Shown here: one piece after another, positions 14,672 through 21,122 of the stretch
Layout: every line of letters begins with the position of its first letter
How positions within the stretch are numbered: position 1 is the first letter of the stretch
Source of the DNA: a virus
Virus record (IMG/VR): IMGVR_UViG_3300025439_000041
Span: 1-21,542 of that record
DNA length: 21,542 bases
Strand: one strand, 5' to 3'
Position numbers and translations under genes: made by a program
Notes under the pieces: model-generated
Databases searched by the model: none
Told to the model about the DNA's origin: nothing
The model's input: only the letters and a program-made list of their open reading frames with translations

Positions 14672-16089
14672 TATAGCCATTTTGGAACCTCCATTTCTTT
14701 ATCGAATTTAATCCGGTTCTCAACTGATATTGCATTGTTCATTTGTGCTACAAGCGAAGTAAACATCTTGTCGGCCTGGGCTGCCTTGCGCTGGAGGTTC
14801 TTCATTATCCCTTGGCCCCCTTCTGTGGTCACAATATCCACCGTGACGGGGCGTTTCTGGCCGAACCTCCAACACCTTCTAACTCCCTGATAGACTTGTT
14901 CAAATGAATGGGTAGGGAAGAAAATAACGTGATTGCAGTGTTGGAAGTTCAATCCCCATGCGCCGATTTTAGGCTTCGTGACTAATACCCGGATTTCACC
15001 TTTAACAAACGCCATAAACTTCTCTTCTTTGGCTTCGTCTGAATCTCTGCCGCTGATTTGCCTTGCATCAGGGATGATCTTTTCCAACAAATCTCCTTCG
15101 TCGTTCAGGTGGCACCACACCAAGGCCGGTTGACCTGTTTCAACAAGTTCCGCAACCTTGCCGCAACGGGATTCAATAGACCGGCGGCTTTCCTCTCTCT
15201 GTTCCCGCAATCCGAAAGCTGGCATTTCAAACAACATACCTTCTGCCAGTTTGTTGGCCCTAACAAGGTGCTCTTGCTGGTTTAAAGGCGGTAATGTGAA
15301 CTCGTCATCGTTGAACCCAAAATCAGATGGCTTTCTCATTGCGCGTGACCAGGAAGCAACCCACCGCCAGAAAGGTATTTCCGCATGGCCTTTAAGCCGC
15401 CATTTTGCCCCGTCCTCATGATTCATAAAGTTCTGACCTTTGTTCCGGTAAGTCATCGGCTTTATAACATTTTGGTCATTCTTAAAAAACTTCATCAGCA
15501 TGTCGGTATACCCTAGTCCACCAAGGGCTTCGCTGCTTGTACCTAGCTCTGTGAAGTCGTTAGGGGCAGCGGTGGCCGTAGCAAGCAACCGATACGGTAA
15601 TTTCCTCATGAACTGGGTTATCTCATCCTTCCGCTTGCCGTCAAAGTTTTTGAGGATGGAACTTTCGTCACAGACGCACCCGCCATAATCCCGCCAGTCG
15701 AACCGGTGGAGTTGTTCGTAATTGGTCACCGTGATATTCCTGCACGGCTTGCCGTCATGCGACCGTTGCGCGTCTATATCAAACTTCGCAGCTTCCTGTA
15801 CGGTCTGAAATGACACGGCAAGGGGGGTCAATATCAATACCGGCTTGTTGGTATGTCTCACTACGTTCTCGGCCCAAACAAGCTGCATGGGGGTTTTGCC
15901 AAGGCCACAATCGCAGTAAAGTCCTCCCCTCCCGGTGCGAACAGCCCAATCAACAAGATATGATTGAAAATCGTAAAGGAAATCTGGCATAAATGTTGGG
16001 GTGAACCCATAATTCCAAGATATTTGAGACTTAGCCTCTATAAAAGATTCGTAGCTATTGTATAAGTGAGAATGTTTTAAGTTCGTCAT
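14671..16089 (-). CDS. SNF2-type superfamily 2 DNA helicase
   Basis: This 472-aa protein has Walker A CGLGKT (61-66), Walker B as DESS (141-144) instead of DEAH, and motif III TATAAPND (171-178). Near the C-terminus it has AWGLNFQHC and motif VI RRCWRFGQKRPV. The R-x-x-R-x-G-Q form is typical of SNF2-family phage helicases, ATP-driven DNA translocases used in replication, recombination or repair. The start overlaps the end of the upstream HNH gene by 35 nt. The last codons overlap the next ATG. Confidence 0.85.
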   Translation of the reverse strand: MTNLKHSHLYNSYESFIEAKSQISWNYGFTPTFMPDFLYDFQSYLVDWAVRTGRGGLYCDCGLGKTPMQLVWAENVVRHTNKPVLILTPLAVSFQTVQEAAKFDIDAQRSHDGKPCRNITVTNYEQLHRFDWRDYGGCVCDESSILKNFDGKRKDEITQFMRKLPYRLLATATAAPNDFTELGTSSEALGGLGYTDMLMKFFKNDQNVIKPMTYRNKGQNFMNHEDGAKWRLKGHAEIPFWRWVASWSRAMRKPSDFGFNDDEFTLPPLNQQEHLVRANKLAEGMLFEMPAFGLREQREESRRSIESRCGKVAELVETGQPALVWCHLNDEGDLLEKIIPDARQISGRDSDEAKEEKFMAFVKGEIRVLVTKPKIGAWGLNFQHCNHVIFFPTHSFEQVYQGVRRCWRFGQKRPVTVDIVTTEGGQGIMKNLQRKAAQADKMFTSLVAQMNNAISVENRIKFDKEMEVPKWL

Positions 16090-16549
16090 CGGTCATTTCT
16101 CCAAAATGGCAACGTGCGTGGAAGGACTGGTTCGGGAAAACCGCTAAATTGCAGGGGTCGTTATTCTTTTTATTGAGGTCTTTATGGTGGACTATCTCAT
16201 CTGGTGACAATTCACGCTTTAAATATTCTTCTGCAATCATTCTGTGGATATGCCGACCTTTGAACTTCAAATAGGTCGAATCTTTCATGTCTTTTTGCCG
16301 CCAATCATAATAACAATCACGGGAGCAAAATTGATTTTTTGCAACCCCTACGTCTTGTTCTCCAAAGCGGCGGTAAAATGGTGAATCGCATAAATCACAG
16401 TACAATATTGAACCATGTCTCTTTGATTTGCCGAGACACTCTTTTGAACAATATTTTCCTCTCCCGTTTTTGGCTTCGCTTTCCAATACTCCAAACGCTT
16501 TACCACATATAGCGCATATTGAGTTTATCCTATCTTTCCTAGGGGGCAT
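16055..16549 (-). CDS. HNH endonuclease with two zinc ribbons
   Basis: This 164-aa protein has ribbon 1 CAICGKAF...KYCSKEC, ribbon 2 CDLCDSPF...NQFCSRDCYYDW, then the HNH domain EIVHHKDLNKKNNDPCNLAV with a trailing FHARCH. Ribbon 2 closely resembles the ribbon of the other HNH protein at 14125-14634. GAGG precedes the ATG by 8 nt. It is the first gene after the promoter at 16584-16611. It is probably a mobile endonuclease that invaded next to the helicase gene. Confidence 0.8.
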   Translation of the reverse strand: MPPRKDRINSICAICGKAFGVLESEAKNGRGKYCSKECLGKSKRHGSILYCDLCDSPFYRRFGEQDVGVAKNQFCSRDCYYDWRQKDMKDSTYLKFKGRHIHRMIAEEYLKRELSPDEIVHHKDLNKKNNDPCNLAVFPNQSFHARCHFGEMTDDELKTFSLIQ

Positions 16550-16583
16550 TGTGTTTACCTCGCTTTAATGAATTGCTAAATAC

Positions 16584-16611
16584 ACAATACCACAGTCAAG
16601 CTATATGTCAA
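16584..16611 (-). promoter_or_regulatory. Sigma70-type promoter upstream of HNH/helicase/methyltransferase genes
   Basis: On the - strand TTGACA (16611-16606) is followed by a 16-nt spacer and TATTGT (16589-16584). CTTGAC occurs twice, 12 bp apart, a possible operator. It lies in the only sizeable gap of this part of the operon. Confidence 0.5.
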
Positions 16612-16622
16612 GATTTTATTTC

Positions 16623-16829
16623 TCAGTGGGTAGTCCACCATCGCCTGATTAAATAACTTCTCACTATGCTAATCGCTGTAAAGTACAGCCCGATCATGAT
16701 GTTATCGCGAAACCGCACATGAATATTGAAAAGAGGAAAGACGACAATCTGACTGACAAGGGCCACGCCGTATCCCGCAGCCACATTCACGCATGATTCG
16801 TAAAAGCTATGTCTCTTCTTCTGAAGCAT
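16623..16829 (-). CDS. Small two-helix membrane protein (DUF7220-like)
   Basis: This 68-aa protein has two hydrophobic helices (VNVAAGYGVALVSQIVVFPLF and MIGLYFTAISIVRSYLI) around the loop NIHVRFRDN. The pattern E-x-x-x-N-[IV]-x-x-G-Y-G, then VFPLFNIH, then SIVRSYLIRR, is one I remember from a widespread family of small phage membrane proteins. It is likely in the inner membrane; its function is unknown. GGAGG lies just before the ATG. Confidence 0.75.
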   Translation of the reverse strand: MLQKKRHSFYESCVNVAAGYGVALVSQIVVFPLFNIHVRFRDNIMIGLYFTAISIVRSYLIRRWWTTH

Positions 16830-16859
16830 CTCCCCTCCCCTTGGCGCGTTGGTTGAAGG

Positions 16860-17174
16860 TTAGCCAATTAATCTGCCCGTATTGGTTTCAACTTGGCGGC
16901 ATCGGTCATCATAAAGCATCGTCATGCCAAAGTCTTTGCAACAGGTTATATCGAGCATCTCTAAACCATATTTTGCCAGCCATTCACGGACATAAGGAAT
17001 TTGACTTGGTTCGTAAGCTCGGGCCGTGAATATTTTCACTTCATACCCGTTGGAGATTAAAGCCCTTACAAATTTGAGCATTTTGGGGATAGCCTCCCCA
17101 ATTTGGTCCGCGCCTTTCCATCCTTCATAATGAGCAAGGGTGCCGTCAAGATCAACCCCTATCCATTTTTTCAT
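16860..17174 (-). CDS. HAD-superfamily phosphatase-like protein
   Basis: This 104-aa protein has the HAD motifs in order: DLDGTLA (8-14) with both Asp, FTAR (49-52), a Lys in CCKD, and YDDR near residue 89. It is small and capless, like phage nucleotide or polynucleotide phosphatases. The ATG overlaps the stop of the kinase gene (ATGA) and has AGGAG 8 nt upstream. The pair matches the kinase and phosphatase halves of T4 polynucleotide kinase; the 3'-phosphatase role is inferred from context. Confidence 0.75.
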   Translation of the reverse strand: MKKWIGVDLDGTLAHYEGWKGADQIGEAIPKMLKFVRALISNGYEVKIFTARAYEPSQIPYVREWLAKYGLEMLDITCCKDFGMTMLYDDRCRQVETNTGRLIG

Positions 17175-17620
17175 AATTCTTGCTCCTTTGAATCGCAGTA
17201 GGGCTCTTCTTCCCAGACTCGCACCTCTTCATCCATAGTATGCTCAAACTGGGAATCCATCTTCTCAATTATAGGGAGGATATAATCATCGTTTGTAGCT
17301 ATTGCCCGCTCTTTACAAACATCAACGGAGGTCAAAACCGGATAGAAAGTTCGTATCCATCGCTTATCCACCCACTCTTCCCGGCGTTTACCTGTGGTAT
17401 TGGTTGCATCGAGTATGACAAAATTGTGTCCGGCTTCGAAAAGTGCAGCGACCATATACTTTGCAATAGCCCACACCATCGGTTCAGCTACCCCGCAAAA
17501 CCTTTGCCCGTGGAGAACAAGACGGATTGAATCAGGGTTGACTATCGGATGCCCCAATGTTTTAGCAATGGTGCTTTTCCCAGAGCGCGGCAGACCTACC
17601 ATCATAATTAAATTCTTCAT
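17171..17620 (-). CDS. Polynucleotide kinase-like P-loop kinase
   Basis: This 149-aa protein has Walker A GLPRSGKST (9-17). NPDSIRLVLHG follows, typical of T4-Pnk/zeta-toxin-like kinases, then VILDATNTTGKRREEW with the catalytic-type D-A-T-N-T and lid residues. It likely phosphorylates a 5'-OH end of DNA or RNA, or a nucleotide. It is coupled by ATGA to the HAD phosphatase gene. The start has AAGGAG nearby upstream. Confidence 0.75.
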   Translation of the reverse strand: MKNLIMMVGLPRSGKSTIAKTLGHPIVNPDSIRLVLHGQRFCGVAEPMVWAIAKYMVAALFEAGHNFVILDATNTTGKRREEWVDKRWIRTFYPVLTSVDVCKERAIATNDDYILPIIEKMDSQFEHTMDEEVRVWEEEPYCDSKEQEL

Positions 17621-17640
17621 TCCATTCTCCTTTCAGTTTA

Positions 17641-17663
17641 CTCCCCTCACCGCATCAGGGGAG
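17641..17663. other. Intercistronic hairpin
   Basis: A 7-bp perfect inverted repeat (CTCCCCT/AGGGGAG, 9-nt loop) lies in the gap between the small zinc protein gene and the kinase gene. No T tract follows on the - strand, so it is more likely an mRNA-processing or stability element than a terminator. Confidence 0.4.
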
Positions 17664-17667
17664 GCGT

Positions 17668-17859
17668 TTAAAAAAGTTCTGGCTGTGATTCTTTGTTTTT
17701 CTGATCTTCCTGGCGCTTCATTTGCGCTTTGCTCATCCCGCTGGATTCATGTTCCATACAATCGCTTACCCGCCGATTTGTAACCTTGTGCTGAGTTAAT
17801 TTGTTGCAGGTCGGGCAAAATACAGAGACAGAAACTACATTTTTCTCATAATGCTGCAT
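17668..17859 (-). CDS. Small zinc protein with C-terminal QPELF clamp-binding-like motif
   Basis: This 63-aa protein has CPTCNKLTQH followed by SDCMEH, a possible four-ligand zinc site (C15, C18, H24, and C/H near 34-37). A charged helix (MSKAQMKRQEDQK) follows. It ends exactly with QPELF, which fits the Q-x-x-L-F beta-clamp binding consensus. AGAGGA lies 5 nt before the ATG. Similar short phage proteins with this tail are familiar to me, without known function. It overlaps the upstream HNH gene by 25 nt. Confidence 0.7.
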   Translation of the reverse strand: MQHYEKNVVSVSVFCPTCNKLTQHKVTNRRVSDCMEHESSGMSKAQMKRQEDQKNKESQPELF

Positions 17860-18146
17860 TCCGATCCTCTCGCATATTCCCCATTGAAAGTTTCAATCAA
17901 CTTTGCCGGATTCCACAGGGGAAATCTAACGTGGAAAGATTCTCGCCCAATCCGGTGGTACATTCGATGATGGTGATAACACAGGGGCAGGCATTGAAGG
18001 TCGCTTACTTTTGTGGCCATTCCTCCCTGGCCGGGGAATTGGTAATGGTGAGGGTTTGATTGACGGCGATCTCCGCACACCGAGCAGGGTTTGTGGCTGA
18101 TGTATCTCCTATACTCCGGATCTCGTACTGGTTTGTTAAATCCCAT
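17835..18146 (-). CDS. HNH nuclease of the phage Ref/DUF968-like kind
   Basis: This 103-aa protein has KPCSVCG (20-24), NPHHYQFPGQGGMATKVSD, and CLPLCYHHHRMYH. The metal Cys pairs plus HH and a G-G-M-x-x-K-x-x-D stretch fit the small phage HNH nucleases found near replication genes. It is likely a recombination or DNA-processing endonuclease. The start overlaps the end of the CHC2 gene by 11 nt. Confidence 0.7.
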   Translation of the reverse strand: MGFNKPVRDPEYRRYISHKPCSVCGDRRQSNPHHYQFPGQGGMATKVSDLQCLPLCYHHHRMYHRIGRESFHVRFPLWNPAKLIETFNGEYARGSECSIMRKM

Positions 18147-18660
18147 TGGTTAATTTCCTCACTGCGTCTGGGAAGGACATGCCGTCTCTTTTTGTCAGGA
18201 CGTGCAGGGGGTTGAATGTTTTCTGGCAGCTTCCAAAGCATCTCGCGGTGTTCTGCTTTTTGTTCAGGTGTAAGCTCCCCGTCTTTTCCTCATGGTTGAA
18301 GCATAACGCCATCCCCCTGGCGTCAAATTCGATAAGCTCATGGATAGGGAACTGTGCGGCCCGTTCTATCATCTCGGGGGTAATTTGCCCCTTTGGTGGA
18401 TGCTCTCTAAAAAGCAGGTCTTTTTTCAACTGGTTCAATTCCTTTTCTATCATCCTCTGCATCGGCCAGCAGATTATGGCTCTTGTCAGGTGATCTACGG
18501 GGGCGTGCTTGAATAGGGCCAATTCCTTATGTAGAAAGTTTCTCCTTGCCCCAACTGCCTGGCTGATCTTCACATCCATCTCAAGGGCCTTTTTCTCAAT
18601 GTCCCTCAATCTCTGGGGGAGGTAGTTTATCCGCCTTATCCATAGGTCGAGGATGGTCAT
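18136..18660 (-). CDS. CHC2-type primase zinc-finger protein without TOPRIM domain
   Basis: This 174-aa protein has a helical N-terminal half with no recognised domain. The C-terminal ~85 residues match the DnaG zinc-binding domain: ITPEMIERAAQFPI, C120-x2-H123 in ALCFNH, C141-x3-C145 in CFGSC, then GMSFPDAVRKL. The last Cys pair is spaced by three residues, not two, as in some phage primases. No TOPRIM follows, so it may act with a catalytic primase encoded elsewhere. The start is coupled to the upstream stop (TGATG); the ribosome site is weak. Confidence 0.75.
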   Translation of the reverse strand: MTILDLWIRRINYLPQRLRDIEKKALEMDVKISQAVGARRNFLHKELALFKHAPVDHLTRAIICWPMQRMIEKELNQLKKDLLFREHPPKGQITPEMIERAAQFPIHELIEFDARGMALCFNHEEKTGSLHLNKKQNTARCFGSCQKTFNPLHVLTKRDGMSFPDAVRKLTNGI

Positions 18661-18872
18661 CAATGTTTCTCTTTTGATTCGTGGTAAGCTATCGACTTTC
18701 TAGCAAATTCTTTGGCGTATCCTTCCCTTACCTTTGCCAAGTCTAACACTAATTTCCCCCTATCAATCTGCCAATCACTTGATTTAAAAGGCACATCTCC
18801 CCACCGATCAATAAAGTCGTGATGGAATGGGATGGTAAGCGCAAGTGCTCGGATGGTCGTTATCTTTACCAT
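18660..18872 (-). CDS. Hypothetical protein
   Basis: This 70-aa protein is soluble and mixed alpha/beta in appearance, with a helical, charged C-terminus. No motif is recognised. The ATG follows the upstream TAA directly, and the 3' end overlaps the CHC2 start by one base. It therefore sits exactly in register in the replication operon. Confidence 0.6.
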   Translation of the reverse strand: MVKITTIRALALTIPFHHDFIDRWGDVPFKSSDWQIDRGKLVLDLAKVREGYAKEFARKSIAYHESKEKH

Positions 18873-19253
18873 TTAATCATCCCATCCAGGGACTTCAAGT
18901 CGTTTTATCGCCGCAGGGTAGCATTTGTCACAGGATTTGTTAGCAAAGCATACCCTCTGCATGTGGCCTGTATCGGTGCCGCAGAAATGGCACTCGCGTG
19001 CCCTTTGTTTGATGGCTTCCCAGTCGTATTCTTTCGGATAATTTTTTAGAGCCAATCCGTCAGGTCCCCATATATAGATTTCTGCCCCGGACAAAAACCA
19101 GTCGTCGCTTTCTTCTGCATGGATATCCATAAGATACCCTTCTTTAAATAATTGGCCGTGTGGCCGGTTCTCCCATCCATCAGCTATTGCAGCACTTCGG
19201 AAAGCAATCAATCTTTCATATTCCGTTTTATCCTTTGTTAATCTGTCGGACAT
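18873..19253 (-). CDS. Hypothetical protein with C-terminal zinc-binding motif
   Basis: This 126-aa protein has a helical N-terminus (residues 8-28), an acidic and aromatic centre (SDDWFLSGAEIYIWG), and a C-terminal Cys cluster (CHFCGTDTG, then CFANKSCDKC). These five Cys could hold one or two zinc ions. The ribosome site AAAGGAGG is optimal. It lies between the helicase and CHC2 genes, so a replication role is possible. No family is recognised. Confidence 0.65.
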   Translation of the reverse strand: MSDRLTKDKTEYERLIAFRSAAIADGWENRPHGQLFKEGYLMDIHAEESDDWFLSGAEIYIWGPDGLALKNYPKEYDWEAIKQRARECHFCGTDTGHMQRVCFANKSCDKCYPAAIKRLEVPGWDD

Positions 19254-19269
19254 AATGCCTCCTTTCCTA

Positions 19270-20250
19270 TTATATAGAGTCTATGAACCTTCCACTTTTC
19301 CAGTCATATTCAAAGTGAGCCTTGCCAATCTTTCCCAAATGCTTAAATTTTACTTTTTGAACATACACATCTACTTCATCGACCGTTAGGTTTTCACGGT
19401 GGACACATATACAAAAATCCGCCTTGTTGCGCCAGTGGGCCGATCCTGAAATATCGTAAGGAGTGGGAACGTCATACTTGCCATCCTTGTTTTTAATCAT
19501 CTTTTGGGGGTGAGCAACCAGCCAAGTTTTGATATTGTGCTCGCGGGTGAATCTCCGTAATTTTGTTAAACATTCGCTTATGTAATCGGTTTCAGACTTC
19601 CCGTTCCGGTCATGTTCTAATTCGTTCCAAGGATCAATTATCAAACCATCTATCCCGTATTGTTCCAATATTATCGAAGTCTTGGCTAAAATGAGGTCAA
19701 GGTTAATCTTTTCAGTGTAATCCGGGTACATCCATGTGAAATGATTTCCGACAAAATTGATAGCAGTTTCAGTCTGCATAAGGTTCATGGCGAGGGTAGG
19801 GAAAAGCCTGTTCATGAATTGTTTGCCTATATGTTTCTCAGCTAATTTAATAACATGCAAAGAAATAGGATAGTTTTCAGGAGAAAATACGGCGAACTTC
19901 CATCCTTGCAGTTCGGCCAAATTTACAAGAAGGGCGTCTAAAAACTCGCTTTTCCCTGATTGTGGTATCCCTGTTATTATCGTCATCATTCCCTTTTTCA
20001 CCTTGTAAAGATCATCCAGGTTATTCCACCCCGTAGCAACGCCGGTGTCCAGCCCCTGCAATCTTATCTGATGTAACTCTTCTTGAATATCCGAAACACG
20101 GTAAATACCGTTTATAGTGCTGCCTGCACTTGCTGATCGTACTTCTCCTTTTCCGTCAGAATTCTTGGCCCTGACGGTTTGTCCTCCCATCTTCTCTGGT
20201 TGAGATATGTTGCTGCGTGAGGAATAAACTGCCCGTTCTCTTTGGTCCAT
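19270..20250 (-). CDS. Replicative helicase, Twinkle/DnaB-like RecA-fold domain
   Basis: This is a protein of up to 326 aa. The conserved domain starts with GLDTGVATGWNNLDDLY (66-82), then Walker A GIPQSGKSE (94-102), FSPEN (122-126), Walker B IIDPWNE (204-210), VAHPQK (245-250) and DISGSAHWRNKAD (266-278). This order is that of the Twinkle/T7-gp4 helicase domain, a hexameric 5'-3' fork helicase. The usual N-terminal primase part is missing. The start is uncertain: the ATG at 20250 has AAGGTGAG upstream but overlaps the initiator gene by 139 nt; the ATG at 20190 would overlap by 79 nt. Confidence 0.85.
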   Translation of the reverse strand: MDQRERAVYSSRSNISQPEKMGGQTVRAKNSDGKGEVRSASAGSTINGIYRVSDIQEELHQIRLQGLDTGVATGWNNLDDLYKVKKGMMTIITGIPQSGKSEFLDALLVNLAELQGWKFAVFSPENYPISLHVIKLAEKHIGKQFMNRLFPTLAMNLMQTETAINFVGNHFTWMYPDYTEKINLDLILAKTSIILEQYGIDGLIIDPWNELEHDRNGKSETDYISECLTKLRRFTREHNIKTWLVAHPQKMIKNKDGKYDVPTPYDISGSAHWRNKADFCICVHRENLTVDEVDVYVQKVKFKHLGKIGKAHFEYDWKSGRFIDSI

Positions 20251-20792
20251 TGGTCACTCACCTTTTGCCAAGTCAATGCTGATAGTACGGCTACAACTGG
20301 CGGCTTGATCTTTTGCCATGACTCCCATGCTTTCCCTTTACCGTCGCCTCTTGGGTATTCTTGCCAAAAAGTTTCAAAATCGGCAGAATAAATTGAAGGT
20401 TTAGGTTTTATATTCTTATTAGGATTTATAGTAGTGGGGGAGATTGTGGGGAGATTGTGGGGAGATTGTGGGGAGATTGTGTCCTTCTGCGCTCCTAAGT
20501 TATTGAAAATAAACCTGATGTCATGGGGAATAAGTGCCCCTTTACCGGGGCCTTTAGTGTCCTTTAAGTGTCCCAGTCTCACAGCCTTCCCTGACATCAT
20601 TCCATCCACGAAAGTCCTCACCTTTTTCCTGTCCCATCCCCAGAGTTGGGCATATCCGTTTATTGTGTAATTCTTGCCTTCTTCCACATCATACCTAAGA
20701 GAAAAGTATGCTTCTAAAACCGTATAAGATCGGTCTTTTGGGAGATACTTGATTAGCATCTTATCCAAAGGAATCCAGTTGCCATCTTTCAT
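20112..20792 (-). CDS. Phage replication initiator-like protein (lambda-O-like position)
   Basis: This 226-aa protein has an N-terminal ~90 residues that look like a winged-helix DNA-binding domain (TINGYAQLWGWDRKKVRTF). A low-complexity linker follows (108-131), encoded by four 11-bp repeats and an AT-rich stretch. The C-terminal domain has FETFWQEYPRGDGKGKAWESW and FIPHAATYLNQRRWED, conserved in phage replication proteins. Such proteins bind iterons in their own gene and load the helicase. The helicase is the next gene. GGAG lies 7 nt before the ATG. Confidence 0.75.
   Translation of the reverse strand: MKDGNWIPLDKMLIKYLPKDRSYTVLEAYFSLRYDVEEGKNYTINGYAQLWGWDRKKVRTFVDGMMSGKAVRLGHLKDTKGPGKGALIPHDIRFIFNNLGAQKDTISPQSPHNLPTISPTTINPNKNIKPKPSIYSADFETFWQEYPRGDGKGKAWESWQKIKPPVVAVLSALTWQKVSDQWTKENGQFIPHAATYLNQRRWEDKPSGPRILTEKEKYDQQVQAAL
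20386..20480. other. Candidate phage replication origin
   Basis: The iterons lie next to a 50-bp AT-rich stretch (20386-20435, about 78% A+T by hand count) inside the initiator-like gene and upstream of the helicase gene. This is the arrangement of the lambda origin in gene O: iterons for the initiator plus an adjacent unwinding element. Function is inferred from layout. Confidence 0.6.
20437..20480. repeat. Four tandem 11-bp iterons
   Basis: Four exact head-to-tail copies of GGGGAGATTGT occupy 44 bp. Since 11 is not a multiple of three, the copies are read in different frames (TISP, QSPH, NLPT, ISP). Selection is therefore on the DNA repeat, not on a peptide repeat. Confidence 0.95.
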
Positions 20793-20794
20793 TA

Positions 20795-20968
20795 TCAGGC
20801 TCCTTGTTGTGCTGGAGCCTCTTTTAATTTTTCATGGATGAACTTACGGATCACATAGCGAGCAAGTTGTCCCGGAGTGCAATCGGCTTGGATGGAAAAC
20901 ATAGTGAGGTAGTCAGAATCTTCTTGGGTGAGCTTGATAAGGATTGGAGCGGTGAGATTGCCTTGCAT
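20795..20968 (-). CDS. Small ribbon-helix-helix-like protein
   Basis: This 57-aa protein has a strand (APILIKLTQED), helix 1 (SDYLTMFSIQAD) and helix 2 after TPGQLARYVIRKFIHEKL, a layout like CopG/Arc proteins. AGGGGG lies 4 nt before the ATG. It is the first gene downstream of the leader with the terminator-like hairpin. It may regulate the early operon. The RHH call rests on pattern only. Confidence 0.6.
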   Translation of the reverse strand: MQGNLTAPILIKLTQEDSDYLTMFSIQADCTPGQLARYVIRKFIHEKLKEAPAQQGA

Positions 20969-20979
20969 GTTGCCCCCTA

Positions 20980-21022
20980 GGAAAACAAAAGGTCAATGGG
21001 GAGGGGGCGCTCCCGCATTGAC
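20980..21022 (-). terminator. Terminator-like hairpin in leader (attenuator candidate)
   Basis: On the - strand GTCAATG, a bulged C and GGGAG pair with CTCCC and CATTGAC (12 bp in all, 6-nt loop). CTTTTGTTTT follows directly. It stands between the promoter at 21085-21113 and the first ATG at 20968. It would end transcripts unless overcome, and would also stop transcripts from the gene at 21123. Confidence 0.65.
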
Positions 21023-21084
21023 TCAGTGAAAAGGTAAATTCTTAATGTCCGCCCCGACACATCGAATCGTATTCAGTTTTAAGA

Positions 21085-21113
21085 AAAATATCACCGTTCT
21101 TTGACGATGTCAA
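21085..21113 (-). promoter_or_regulatory. Sigma70-type promoter of the replication operon
   Basis: On the - strand TTGACA (21113-21108) is followed by a 17-nt spacer and TATTTT (21090-21085). The -35 is embedded in a perfect palindrome TTGAC-GAT-GTCAA (21101-21113), a likely operator. The expected start is near 21078, leaving a ~110-nt leader. Confidence 0.65.
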
Positions 21114-21122
21114 GCGAAGATT

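Noticed and set aside
19255-19275. TATAAT on the - strand upstream of the 126-aa gene
   Set aside because: No acceptable -35 at 16-18 nt; it sits at the end of the helicase gene, within an operon.
20757-20769. DnaA-box-like TTATCCAAA in the initiator gene
   Set aside because: It is a single site with one mismatch, away from the iterons; expected by chance.
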